Below are positions 1 to 10,862 of a stretch of DNA of 64,000 bases, piece after piece. This stretch comes from Mikania micrantha (lineage: Eukaryota > Streptophyta > Magnoliopsida > Asterales > Asteraceae): the NCBI GenBank assembly GCA_009363875.1, contig CM018680.1, positions 17,059,608 through 17,123,607 of the forward strand, given 5' to 3'. The notes under the pieces are model-generated. The model saw nothing but the letters and a program-made list of their open reading frames with translations. It had not been told where the DNA came from and made no database searches. The translations under genes and the position numbers were made by a program. The first letter of the stretch is position 1, and the number at the start of each line of letters is the position of its first letter.

Positions 1-162
1 GTCGAATCAATTTCTCAAATTTTTATTTTTTTATTTTTTCTTAAATTTTATATTGTGTTTGTGTTCTTGATTTTTCAAAATTTTCTCCCCCTAAAAACTA
101 AAACACAAAACAAACAAAACAACAAAAAAAATTAAATCTGATGTTAATTCAATAAAAATTGA
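1..162 (-). other. Copia-A sequence downstream of pol, with polypurine-like tract
   Basis: A/T-rich sequence between the stop of the RNase H frame and the unseen 3' LTR. On the minus strand a purine run reading agggggagaa lies at 84-93, which is the form of a copia polypurine tract. No LTR end matching the 5' LTR terminus (tatcaaca) follows it, so either this is not the tract in use or the LTR edge has decayed. No env-like ORF is visible. Confidence 0.45.
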
Positions 163-866
163 TTATGCAGGAATCTGATTTGATATGACCTCACCCATGA
201 CCCGAATTCCATTGAGTTTGAGTAAATACTCAAAACGAGTTCTATTGAAGGCCTTGGTGAGAAGGTCTGCACGTTGCGCATTTGTGTGTATCTTCACCAC
301 ATCAATGAGTTTCTTTTCATAGCAATCGCGTATGAAATGAAACCGGATAACAATGTGTTTGGAACGCGAATGATACATTGGATTTTTAGTAATAGAAATG
401 GCAGCCTCATTATCAATGTGTATCGGGGTACTAAGAAAATTTAAGCCATAGTCTCTCATTTGTTGTTGTATCCACAATACTTGTGAACAACAACTGGCAG
501 CAGCGACAAACTCAGCTTCACAAGTTGAAGTAGCCACAGAAGTTTGCTTTTTACATTGCCAAGAGACCAATCTTTCCCCCAAGAATTGTGCACCACCAGT
601 TGTGGATTTAGCATCTGTCTTGCATCCTCCATAATCGGAGTCACTGTAGGAATTGAAGGCAAAGTTATTATCCTTAGGATACCGTAGACCGGTGTCTGGG
701 GTACCTTCAGATAACAAAGAATCCGTTTGACTGCTATCAGATGTGACACCTTAGGTTTAGATTGATATCTGGCACAAATACTGGTAGCAAAAACAATATC
801 TGGCCTTGAGGCTGTCAGATACATCAAACTTCCAATAATTCCACGATAAAGTGTGGGATCAATCAA
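163..866 (-). pseudogene. Copia-A pol: RT C-terminus and RNase H
   Basis: The upstream part (866 down to about 710) reads the RT C-terminal region of copia elements, with GSLMYLTASRPDI and a following HL.AVKRIL.YLK segment. The frame then shifts by one base near 708 and continues as RNase H at 163-717: SDSDYGGC (first Asp), STCEAEFVA (Glu), HIDNEAA (Asp) and RSKHI.IR.HFIRD near the end. The RNase H acidic residues are therefore retained. The frameshift separates it from the RT. Copia RNase H degrades the RNA strand during reverse transcription inside the virus-like particle. Confidence 0.88.
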
Positions 867-1864
867 CTCCCCCTTAATATCAGGCTCAATCCCATGATTA
901 GGCTGAATGGGCGTGGAAATGGGTTTTGAATCAATTGAATATATTTGTTTTGATGTATAAAAATCTCATTATCAGTTTGATCAATTTGTAAACCATGAAA
1001 AAATTTTATATCTGACTTTGCACTTATCTTGAATTCATCAATCATCACCTCTTTGAATTCCAAACATATTTGTTCATCGGTAGATCCAAAGATGATGTCA
1101 TCCACATAGATCTAAACAAGGAGAATGTCCTTGCCCTTTTCCCGAAAGAACAAAGTTTTGTCAATCTGACCACTATTGAACCCGTGTTCAATAACATGAG
1201 TCGATAAGGTCTCATACCAGGCACGCGGGGCCTAATGAAGACCATATAACGCTTTGTCCAAGAGGTAAACCTGATCCCGATAGATAGGATCCTCAAAGCC
1301 CGGTGGCTGACAAACATAAACTGTCTCCTTCAAAGAACCATACAGAACAGCAGATTTAACATCCAACTGAAATACATTGAATTTCTTATGGGCTGCGAAA
1401 GCAAGAAAAAGCCGAATTGCTTCTAATCGCGCCTCATGTGCAAAAACCTCATCATAATCAATTCCTTCAACTTGTCTAAAACCCTGAACTACAAAACGAG
1501 CTTTATTTTGAACTATTACACCTTTGTCATCTCGTTTGCATCGCAGCACCCATCGGGTGCCAATATTTTTCCCTCATTTTGGCAAGTCTACCAAATGCCA
1601 AACCCCCATTTTGTGAAATTGATTCAATTCCTCTTGCGTAGCCTCCACCCAGGCAGGCTCACGCAAAGTTTCATTCACATTCTTTGGCTTTATTTGAGAA
1701 ATAGATGCTGATTGCATCCATAGCTCCTGACTGCCATGAGTTTTCTCTAACTCAACATTCATGCTTTCTTCATTTGTAACTTGATTACGTGTCTTCACTC
1801 CAGCACTAAGATCTCCTATAATTTGATCAAGTAGATGATTGACATGAACACGTGCGACAGGCAA
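863..1864 (-). pseudogene. Copia-A pol: integrase-RT linker and reverse transcriptase
   Basis: Reads W.EA.QEEL at the RT start (1574-1864), KARFVVQGF and the motif A segment LDVKSAVLYG (1232-1549), and the YVDD box at about 1096-1107. Motif A Asp and both YVDD Asp are present. Two amber codons interrupt the frame, at 1232-1234 and near 1113; both fit CAG to TAG changes. A TGA near 1574 also breaks it. Between about 930 and 1000 a short stretch of the usual copia sequence is missing and the frame shifts. The enzyme would not be made as one protein. Confidence 0.88.
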
Positions 1865-1936
1865 TGACGGTACAACCGCATCATGATCAAGATTGTTGAT
1901 GTTCTGATCAGGATCTTGATCATGGAAAATAGCATC

Positions 1937-2756
1937 TTAAAAAACCTCATTTTCATCCTTTGATGACCAATCATCAATAATAACCTCTGAAGTACCTTCC
2001 CCATGCGGTATAATGACTTCATCTTCAGGTTGATGAGAAATTCCTTGTTCTTCTGAATTTTGCAAATCATACAGCATTTGTAAGGCTATTTCATCATCAG
2101 AAACAATTGAAGACATAGTAAAAGACTCAAACAACTTATTGTAATCAAAAAGCCAATCTGGGCCCTTTCCATTTGGTATAGGTGTATGTCGTTGGACATC
2201 CACATGATACCACAATTCCACAACACCCGTACATATATTAAACATACGTTTGTTTGGAAGACTATAACCAAGAAAGAAACCATCTTCAACTTTAGAATTA
2301 AATTTTGAATCCTTCTTCAGCATTGTACAAGGAGCCCCAAAAGGTTCTAAGTGTTCCAGATTGGGCTTCTGATTCTGAAGCAATTCCTATCAAGTTTTAT
2401 TGTGTCTTTTTAAAATTAAAACTCTGTTAAGGGTAAAACAAGCAGTAGCCATAGCTTCACTCCAAAAAGTAATAGGAAGTTGAGAATCAGCTAGCTTTGT
2501 TCTTGCAAATTCAATCAAAGTTCTATTCTTTTTTTCAGCTACACCATTCATCTGAGGCTTATATGGTGCACTGAATTGCTGCTGAATGCCTTTGGAATTA
2601 CAAAATTCTTCCATTTGATGATTATTGAACTCAATCCCATTGTCAGATCTTACACGCCTCACCCTCAACTTATATAAAGTCTCCAACCTATTTATCAACA
2701 AAACAAAGTTTTCATAAGTTTCTGATTTATGTTTCAAAAACATAACCAATGAAAAT
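1937..2756 (-). pseudogene. Copia-A pol: integrase core (second half) and C-terminal region
   Basis: Starts directly at the Gypsy-1 insertion and reads the second half of a copia integrase: RSDNGIEFN (second catalytic Asp), APYKPQMNGVAEKKNRTL (catalytic Glu in VAEKKN), FWSEAM, then the post-core EPFGAPC and FLGYS segments and an acidic linker to RT. Frame breaks occur near 2385 and at 1937 (stop). The first catalytic Asp lies on the other side of the nested element at about 30300. The first codons after the insertion are shared with the 5-bp duplication. Confidence 0.88.
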
Positions 2757-4524
2757 TGTAACATCAGTGCCGGAACCGTGGCTGGAACAACGACATATAC
2801 AGTAAATCAGGTACGAACTATGTGTATTACATGCGTATTATTATCATTTGATGTTTAATATGAAACTATTACACATCTATTTCATAAACATATTGCAAAT
2901 CTATGGTTTATAGTTAGAATCATATCTAACAACAAAGAACTGTTATGTGATCGTTAGTTAGAATGTTATTACGTATAAACGTATGTGAGATTGTACGGAA
3001 CCAAACAATAATTGATGTCGTATGTGAATATTAAACCGACGGAGTATTCACGTGAGTGACGATTCGCACGAATATATCTGTAAGTTTAATGTTCTGAACG
3101 ATATCTAATAATTAGAGAACCATATTGGAAGGTAACGTTGTTGTCGTGTTCGAACGAGTGACGATTCGTACGAATACGCGTGAAAACGATACGATCCGAT
3201 TAAACAATTAAATTAAACGATTTTAGAATTTTGAAAATAGATAAAAGATATTTAGAATACTATTAGGAATTAGAACCTTAAAATGTTTAGAAAATTTCTA
3301 ATTTTACAACGTTACGTTTTATTTCGCGAAGTTCTGGAAATGACGCGTTTACATGAAACCGAGCAAAACCGAGGGAGACCGAACACACCCGGACTATTTA
3401 AACCCTAAAACACACCCATTTTCCTTCACAAATGCAGCCTCCATCTCCTTCTTCTTCAAAATCCCGTCCTCCCATCACCACCATATCTCCACCACTTCAA
3501 ACCTTCACATCTCTCTCATTTCTCCACCAAATTCAACGATCTAGTAGTCAAAACAACCGTGAGAACGAGAGGAGAAAAGTAGTACAACTGATCGGAGCTG
3601 AAACGGACTGGATTGGTCGCAGTTTTAGAGAGAAGTTGCTGCTGAAGTGGGTTTTCTACTATTCACGTGAGGTATGCTTCTAAATCGTCTTTATCACTTC
3701 AAATCAGTTAGGATAAACACTAAAACAACTCTAGAAACATGTAGATCGTGAAGAGATGAAGAAATAGAGATTTGAATAATCAAAAACGGACCAAAGACGA
3801 GCTCAACCGAGCTGATTTTTGGGGTTGCTACTGTTTGGTAAGTCCGCTCGAACACAGTAGCTTTTCGGTCAATTTTAGAGCATCGAAACCCCTAGGACTT
3901 GCACCAAATCGACTTAGGAAGCTAAGAAACACGTTAGATTGATGTCTGGGTCCATTAGGAATCGATTTGAAGCTGTATATTGGCAAAATTCGAGCTCAAA
4001 AGGGGCTGTTATGAGGTTGTTGCGGTTCTGACGAACAACCCTATTCCCAGCCTATTTTGGACCCTCTAACGCCTTAGGATTTGCACTATTTTGGTCTAGG
4101 AACTCAACGAACATCAGGGGTTAAAGAATGGAAGGGCTGGGAGTGGTTAGAACCTTGGAAAATGGTTGTATTGGTGGACAAAATGGGGCTGGAATAGCAA
4201 CACAATCAGCTCCATAGAGCTGGCAGGTTAGGGGCTGTTTCATCGATGATAATCTGGTGATGGCCATCGATATTAGGTAGCCCACTGTTGACAATAATCC
4301 TATGATCTTCCTCAAGTAGATAGAACTCAAAATTAGTTGATTTAGATCATAAATGAAACCGTGGGAGCTGTTAGAGCATAGGTATGTCGGGTAAAGAGTC
4401 ATTTGAGTTTTCAAGGGTGTTAACCGATTGGGATGCCATCGATACTAAGTTTTCATCAACACAAAAGCTTTTGAAACTCTTATAAAATATAAACATATGT
4501 GTTAACAATCAATTGGAATCCAAA
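2757..4524 (+). repeat. Gypsy-1 5' LTR, first part
   Basis: First 1768 bp of the LTR, aligned by eye with 26372-28147 of the 3' LTR. It contains a TATA-like ctatttaaacc near 3392, a C/T-rich leader rich in cctcc/cacc after it, and a donor-like cacgtgaggtatgc with GT at 3672. It lacks the CGAACC-rich block found at this level in the Gypsy-4 LTRs. It ends in ccaaa (4520-4524), the Gypsy-2 target duplication. The remaining LTR resumes at 16642. Confidence 0.9.
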
Positions 4525-6971
4525 TGTAACACCCCGACCGATGGCGGAAACGTCGGGATGCCACGAGGGATGTGTAGATTGTTCAAAAGCTCGTGGGCAT
4601 CTAAATTGAATCATCATATATCATTCAATCAACCAAATTAAATACACAAAAATCATGTCTATCATGAATTAGTTACATCAATTACAAAAGAGAATTAGCT
4701 ATCTAACTAAATTCAAATTGCCAGAATTTCAGTTAATTAGCTAAGTCCAAGATCCTATATGATGATGTCCAAAAGTGTGAGTTCATCTACCTCAACCTAC
4801 TTAGCTTCATTACCTGAAAACATGTAAAAATCAAGTGTCACCTACAAAGTAGTTGGTGAGAAATCATAAGTTTTATATTTAAAAATGATTTGCAAAGGGT
4901 TTTAAGAATTTGTATTTTCATGATAACATCCACATGGGCACCTGTGAGATAATCCAACATAATATCCAAATACACAAACCAAACACATACTCATATAAAT
5001 CAATGAATCATAAATAATTAAATCATATGTTCAATCAACCAATCACAATCCATCGATATTCCCAATTAGTATAAGTGACAATACATGTAATATTGTGTAT
5101 GACCGAGGTCAATGACAACGACACACGGAGTTGTGGAAACATCCACGTGACAATACATGCAATCATTGAGGAAGACTGAAGTCAACCACAACGATCCAAG
5201 GAGTAGTGACAACACATGCAGTCGTCGCGAATGACACAAAGTCATTAGCTACAACTCATGGAATAGTGGCAATACATGCAGTCGTTACGAAGGACCAGAG
5301 TCAATAGTAACAACTCATGGAATATGATAATCCATAACTATGGATCTCATACAAGTAAACAAGTGTCATCCCTATGTTATCAAGTCAATATGTAAACTGG
5401 TATACATGTTTTACCTCCGAGTTTAAAAACAGAAAGGTTTATAAAGGGAGGTTATGAAAACTCACCTGAGTCCTTAGAACCAATGTTTTTCGTAGAATGC
5501 GCGCTCGTGTATACACATCAGAAGCCACTCAGAAATCTGTAATTATTGTGTATTTCATAATCATAAATATATTTATCTCAAGGAGAATAATTATTTGTGA
5601 GGGTTTACTTTAATTCGTGAAGTGTTTCATTAGTTCTGTTTAGTTAACTTAAATTAGAACGAATTACTCAACATTTTCTAAATCCTCATCATTATTACGT
5701 AGCTTCGACTTATTAATTTTAATCATCTAACTATGATAATTATTTATGATGTCTCATGGATGTCCTCATAAATACGTATAATAACCGGATGTAACCTTCA
5801 TCATACACACATCCGAACATACATGCATGATTAAGTTGATTGACCACCTTAATCTAAGTTAATAAATCCAATATAAGTTTTAATAAAATCATATTTTAGT
5901 TATTCTCTCATAAAAGGCCTAAGTCATATAAATCTATAATTTGAAGTTTATGTATATCATACGAGGTGGCGATCCAATGTATCCATGCATGTGTGAGTGT
6001 ATCTAATTCTAATTTCTTTCGTTTGTTTCTATTTTATCAGGGTTTCGGTTTAACATCCCACAGGCTCGCCTAACCCTTTAAGTTCGCTGCTAGCACCCTC
6101 CGAAAACCCTAAGGTTCGGCTATGTTAGAAACGGCTAGAAGTTGGGATCCGTGGCAGCCCAGGTTCGCTGCTTAGCTATAGGGGTTCGGCCCACATATGG
6201 GTTTCGGCCCAGGGAGGTTCGCATAACCCATACAGGTTTGCTGCCCATGCAGTTATGGAGGGTTCTCAGGAAGAAAAAGTCCGGCCCAAGGTCTAGCTAG
6301 GTTCGTGGCCATCCCCTGGTTCGGCTGGAATATCGTTTCGATTCGATTTACGATTTATGGAATATCGTTTCAGAGTATTATTCTTAATAATTATATTCGC
6401 GTGAATCGTCACCCACGCGAATACATTATTAAGTTAATATTTCTGAATTAATATTCGCGTTTAAGTTACGACCGTAATCTCACCATCGCGTATTTATTTT
6501 CAGCCTTTTATTATCAATAATATTATAATTTCCCAATCCAAAACCCACTAAAGCATATCACTGACACATCCATGATAGACCGAAATATGCATATGTATAG
6601 GGCATATGCAGGGGTAGATCGCAACCTCCCCTACACTGTCCCACCGCTATTTCCTTAAACCATGACCATGTGTCCTTGACTACGTTTAGCAACCAGACCA
6701 TAACAAATTCCTAGTTCCTTTCCATTCCAACCCAAATCCATACTCATCAACAATATAATTGCGATAAACTCTCTGGTTTTGTTTAATTGGGTTACAACTA
6801 AACTTCCCATGGTTTACGCGTATAATATGTGTTCTAAATATGTATACCAATAACAATGATAATCATCAAATAATTCATCCAATAATTCATTATCATTAAT
6901 AATTATTATATCAGGTCGTAACAATACAATCGTACAGATGTACGGACGACCTGAAATACAGTGATGTTACA
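4525..6971 (-). repeat. Gypsy-2 3' LTR with 1.1-kb internal deletion
   Basis: Same ends as the 5' LTR (13086-16641) but lacks the equivalent of about 14890-16003. The junction near 6330-6345 carries an extra ggaatatcgttt that also occurs about 25 bp downstream, as if copied from there. Bases 4842-5755 match 13404-14317 without a visible difference, while both flanks differ by 2-3%. It contains an acceptor-like site (CAG complement at 4814-4816), a degenerate tandem block (about 5090-5330) and the TATA-type block at 6589-6645. Confidence 0.92.
6589..6645 (-). promoter_or_regulatory. TATA-type LTR block, Gypsy-2 3' LTR
   Basis: Plus strand: atatgtatagggcatatgca, then an aggggtag...cctcccct arm pair and gtcccacc. 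In sense order this is ggtggga..., GGGG/CCCC arms, catatgccctatacatat. Confidence 0.55.
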
Positions 6972-6990
6972 GTCTCCCCTAGTTAAGGAA
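6972..6990 (-). promoter_or_regulatory. Gypsy-2 polypurine tract
   Basis: Immediately inside the 3' LTR; the minus strand reads aactaggggagac before the LTR TG. This is the plus-strand primer for reverse transcription and resembles the caaggggagac tract of Gypsy-1 and Gypsy-4. Confidence 0.75.
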
Positions 6991-7004
6991 TTTCATCCCG
7001 AAAT

Positions 7005-7857
7005 TCAACTTTGAGTGACCTTAGTAAATAAATGTGGGTACTTAAGCTTCATCTGATCTTCCCGCTCCCAGGTGAATTCTGGACCACGCTTCGACTCCCA
7101 ACGTACTTTGACAATTGGAATTCTACTGCGTTTGAGCTTTTTAACCTTACGATCCGTTATCTCCACTGGTCTTTCAACAAAATGCATGGTATCATCGACG
7201 CGAATGTCATCGAGTGGTACCTGAAGATCCTGATTAGCTAAGCACTTTCTTAAATTGGACACGTGAAACGTCGAGTGTACGTTACTAAGTTCAGGTGGAA
7301 GTTCCAACTTGTAGGCAACCTTCCCGATCCGTTCAAGGATCTTAAAAGGGCCAACATAATGTGGAGAAAGTTTACCCTTCTTCCCGAATCGGACAACGCC
7401 CTTTCAAGGCGATACTTTGAGTAATACCATATCGTTGACTTCAAACTCTAAAGGTTTCCTTCGCTTATTCGTGTAACTTTTCTGTTGACTGCGTGCAGCT
7501 AACAGATTTTCACGGCTCTGGCGGATCTTTTCAGTCGTTTCCTGAATAATTTCGGGACCAGTGATCTTCGATTCGCCGACCTCGGTCCAACAAATAGGTG
7601 ACCGACATTTTCTGCCATAAAGAGCTTCAAACGGCGCCATACCAATGCTCGCGTGATAACTGTTGTTATACGAGAACTCTACCAATGGTAAATGGCTATC
7701 CCAATTGCCACCAAAATCGGTGACACAAGCTCTCAACATATCTTTTAGTGTCTGAATCATTCGCTCCATCTGTCCATCCATTTGAGGATGATAGGCGGTG
7801 CTAAGATCCAATCTTGTTCCAAATGCTTCATGAAGTGATTCCCAAAACCATGCCGTG
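7005..7857 (-). pseudogene. Gypsy-2 integrase core (end), GPY/F-like region and chromodomain
   Basis: One frame on the minus strand interrupted by two TGA codons: at about 7855-7857, where the family has Arg (CGA) after SDRDA, and at 7402-7404, where it has Trp after KVSP. Between them are STAYHPQMDGQMER and VEFSYNNSYH with the catalytic Glu. After the second stop come GVVRFGKKGKL..HYVGPF, then ELSNVHSTFHVSNLRKCL, and finally the chromodomain-like segment IPIVKVRWESKRGPEFTWE with REDQMKLKYPHLF. Such domains bind histone marks and steer integration to heterochromatin (known for chromoviruses). The frame ends at 7005 close to the polypurine tract. Confidence 0.88.
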
Positions 7858-8381
7858 AATCAAGCATCACGATCTGATATTATGCTTAAGGGAATTCCAT
7901 GTCGGCTAACGATCTCATCAACATAGATACGAGCTAATTTCCGCACAGGGTACGTTTCGCGTATCGATAAGAAATGAGCCGACTTGGTTAATCTGTCCAC
8001 TATCACCCAAATGCTATCTTTACCGCTTGCGGTCCGTGGGAGTTTAGTAATGAAATCCATAGAGATATTCTCCCACTTCCATATTGGTATTTTCGGTTGT
8101 ATTAACAATCCCGAAGGTCGCTGGTGTTCCGCCTTGACTTTGGCACAGTTAAGGCACTTGGACACATACTCAGCAACATCCCTCTTCATTCCAGGCCACC
8201 AGTACAAGTCCCGAAGGTCTTGATACATCTTATCAGAACCCGAATGTATTGAGTAACGAGACTTATGAGCTTCATCCATAATCACCATCCTAAGATCACC
8301 CATGTTCGGTATCGACAACCGATTCAAATAAGCCTTCATCCTTGGTTTCCAATAATATCTCAGCCCCACAAGACATCTCAT
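7858..8381 (-). pseudogene. Gypsy-2 integrase N-terminal zinc domain and core start
   Basis: Reads the HHCC zinc-binding region (HKSRYSIHSG, then KCLNCAKVKAEH), WWPGMKRD and the first two catalytic Asp residues in MDFITKLP and SIISDRDA. The first ~30 codons overlap the end of the upstream 841-codon frame in another phase: the natural protein switches frame near 8330, so a one-base change separates integrase from RNase H. The frame then ends at the TGA at 7855-7857. Confidence 0.88.
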
Positions 8382-10821
8382 TCTTCAAGTTATCCTGAGC
8401 CAATGAGTGTTGTTGGGCGGTGAGAACATCGTTACGGAGATTAGTGTGTACTCGGACACTATGAATCTGATCTTGACTTTTGCGACTAAGCGCATCTGCT
8501 TCTACATTCGCTTTACCAGGATGGTAGCGAATTTCACAGTCATAATCGTTCAACAGTTCAACCCATCTCCGTTGTCTCATGTTGAGTTCTTTCTGGTTAA
8601 GTATATGCTGTAAGTTCTTATGATCAGTAAATACTACACACTTTGTGCCATAAAGATAATGTCTCCATATCTTCAAGGCAAACACGACTGCACCAAGTTC
8701 CAATTCATGTGTAGTGTAGTTCTTTTCGTGAAATTTCAGTTGTCTTGATGCATATGCCACAACCTTTCCCCGTTGCATGAGAACACAACCGAGACCTAGG
8801 TTGGATGCATCGCAGTAAACTACAAAATCATCATTTCCATCGGGCAGTGTCAAAACAGGAGCATCACAAAGTTTCTGCTTCAGTGTCTGAAATGCCTCTT
8901 CTTGCTTTGGTCCCCACTCATAAGGTTTGTCCTTTTGAGTTAAAGAAGTAAGAGGGACAACAATCCTGGAGAAATTCGAGATGAACCACCGATAGTAACC
9001 AGCAAGTCCGAGAAACGATCGAATCTCCGTGGGTGTCTTCGGTGTACTCCAATTCTTCACCGCATCAATCTTTGCAGGATCCACATGAACACCATTCTCA
9101 TTGACAATGTGCCCCAAGAATTGAACTTCCTTAAGCCAAAATTCACATTTGGAGAATTTGGCATACAATTGTTCTTTTCTCAAGATCTCTAAAACCAACT
9201 TAAGGTGTTGCTCGTGTTCTTCTTTGCTCTTGGAGTATATCAGGATATCATCAATGAATACAATCACAAATTTATCCAAGTATGGCCTGCAAACACGGTT
9301 CATGAGGTCCATGAAAACCGCCGGTGCATTGGTAAGGCCGAAAGGCATTACCAGGAATTCATAATGGCCATATCTTGTTCTGAAAGCCGTCTTGGGAATA
9401 TCATCATCATGTACGCGAAGCTGATGATACCCAGACCTAAGATTGATCTTTGAAAACCATGCCGAGCCTTGAAGCTGATCGAAGAGATCATCGATACACG
9501 GCAGTGGGTATCGATTCTTAATTGTGAGTTTGTTTAATTCGCGGTAGTCGATGCACATACAGAATGACCCATCCTTCTTCTTGACAAACAGGACCGGTGC
9601 ACCCCATGGCGAATGGCTTAGGCGAATAAATCCTTTATCAGTCAGTTTTTGAAGTTGGCTCGCCAGTTCTTGTAACTCTGAAGGCGCAAGTCTGTAAGGG
9701 GCTTTGGCAACTGGACTCGCACCAGATACTAAGTCAATTCGAAATTCTACTTGATGTTCTTGTGGAAGACCTGGCAATTCATCAAGAAATACATCTGGGA
9801 AATCTCTGGTTACGAGAACGTCTTCAACGCTCTTTCCTTTCTCCTTTTTCTCCATAATGTGTGCTAAAAATGCTATACACTTCTTCCTAAGGTACTTGTG
9901 TGCTTTAGTGCATGACATCAGCTTAAGACCTTTACTAGAAGTTTCTCCAAAAACTCTTAAAGTTTCACCCGAAGGTAATGGAATACAAATGTACTTTTCA
10001 TGATGAACAATCTCCGCTTTGTGTGTGGCTAACCAATCCATGTCTATGATAACCTCAAAGCTACCGAGATGCATAGGTATGAGATCAATTGGGAAAACGC
10101 GATCACTTAAGTTCATAGTACATCCAATAATAACAGTGTCAATATCAACAGTGTTTCCGTCAGCCACCTCCACGTTAAACAGTTTATCTAAGTATGTACG
10201 TGTTCTACCAAGCATGCATTCAAAATCATATGATACGAAACTTCTATTGGCACCAGAATCAAATAAGACAGATGCATAAGAGTTGTTGATCAGAAATGTA
10301 CCGTTGACCACATCCTGGTTGGCTTGAGCAGCTGGAGCATTCAGTTGAAACGCCTGGCCTCTTGCCACCCTCTGATTGTTCCCAGTCAAATTTGGGCATT
10401 GATTTCTGAAGTGTCCCACTTCGCCACACTCATAACAGGCTCTTGCTTGTGCAGGTACCTGGTTAACAGGTGCAGATTGTATCGGTTGAACTTGCGGAGC
10501 GGGCAGTGCAAGCGGAGCAGGTTGCATCCTTTGTGCTTGCTGTGCACTCCGGCAAACATTAGCAAAATGGACATACTTGCCACAGTTGTTGCAGACGCGA
10601 CAAGGTACGTTAGGCATGTGATGATATCTGCAAGTATTACACTGGGGAGTATTCCCAATATAATTCCTCACAGTGGTGTTGTTGGATGATTGCTGCACAG
10701 ACTTAGCAGCAGGAGCAGTGACCACGAAGTTCCTGGTCTTTCTCTTTTTGTTGCTGCTTTTAAAAGAACTAGCAGCTTCAGACTTGACTTCAGTCTTTGT
10801 TTCCTTGGTAGTAGTCTTCAC
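8296..10821 (-). CDS. Gypsy-2 gag-pol: zinc knuckles, protease, RT, RNase H (841 aa open)
   Basis: Longest open frame in the window. Residues from the first Met: CCHC-type knuckles about 61-90 and 129-142 (CYECGEVGHFRNQC), protease DSGA at 188-191, RT about 370-560 with FIDD at 522-525, RNase H with Asp671, Glu708 and Asp733. In RT motif A, where the sister elements have FSKIDL, this copy reads FSKINL (residue 460), so the first catalytic Asp is Asn; that should abolish polymerase activity. The Met is not the true start: the frame is open upstream to about 10915, where a one-base loss separates it from capsid. The C-terminal ~15 residues are out of phase with integrase. Confidence 0.92.
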   Translation of the reverse strand: MKTTTKETKTEVKSEAASSFKSSNKKRKTRNFVVTAPAAKSVQQSSNNTTVRNYIGNTPQCNTCRYHHMPNVPCRVCNNCGKYVHFANVCRSAQQAQRMQPAPLALPAPQVQPIQSAPVNQVPAQARACYECGEVGHFRNQCPNLTGNNQRVARGQAFQLNAPAAQANQDVVNGTFLINNSYASVLFDSGANRSFVSYDFECMLGRTRTYLDKLFNVEVADGNTVDIDTVIIGCTMNLSDRVFPIDLIPMHLGSFEVIIDMDWLATHKAEIVHHEKYICIPLPSGETLRVFGETSSKGLKLMSCTKAHKYLRKKCIAFLAHIMEKKEKGKSVEDVLVTRDFPDVFLDELPGLPQEHQVEFRIDLVSGASPVAKAPYRLAPSELQELASQLQKLTDKGFIRLSHSPWGAPVLFVKKKDGSFCMCIDYRELNKLTIKNRYPLPCIDDLFDQLQGSAWFSKINLRSGYHQLRVHDDDIPKTAFRTRYGHYEFLVMPFGLTNAPAVFMDLMNRVCRPYLDKFVIVFIDDILIYSKSKEEHEQHLKLVLEILRKEQLYAKFSKCEFWLKEVQFLGHIVNENGVHVDPAKIDAVKNWSTPKTPTEIRSFLGLAGYYRWFISNFSRIVVPLTSLTQKDKPYEWGPKQEEAFQTLKQKLCDAPVLTLPDGNDDFVVYCDASNLGLGCVLMQRGKVVAYASRQLKFHEKNYTTHELELGAVVFALKIWRHYLYGTKCVVFTDHKNLQHILNQKELNMRQRRWVELLNDYDCEIRYHPGKANVEADALSRKSQDQIHSVRVHTNLRNDVLTAQQHSLAQDNLKNEMSCGAEILLETKDEGLFESVVDTEHG

Positions 10822-10862
10822 CTCAGTCTTCTTTGTTCCCTTCCTTGTGAGTGTTCCGACCT

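Noticed and set aside
1..162. Possible env-like gene of a SIRE-type copia element
   Set aside because: No ORF and no membrane or coat-like sequence between RNase H and the left edge.
3353..3683. Proline/serine-rich small ORFs in the Gypsy-1 LTRs (also 26905-27310)
   Set aside because: They lie in the LTR leader after a TATA-like site, differ in frame and length between LTR copies and match no domain I know; treated as C/T-rich untranslated leader.
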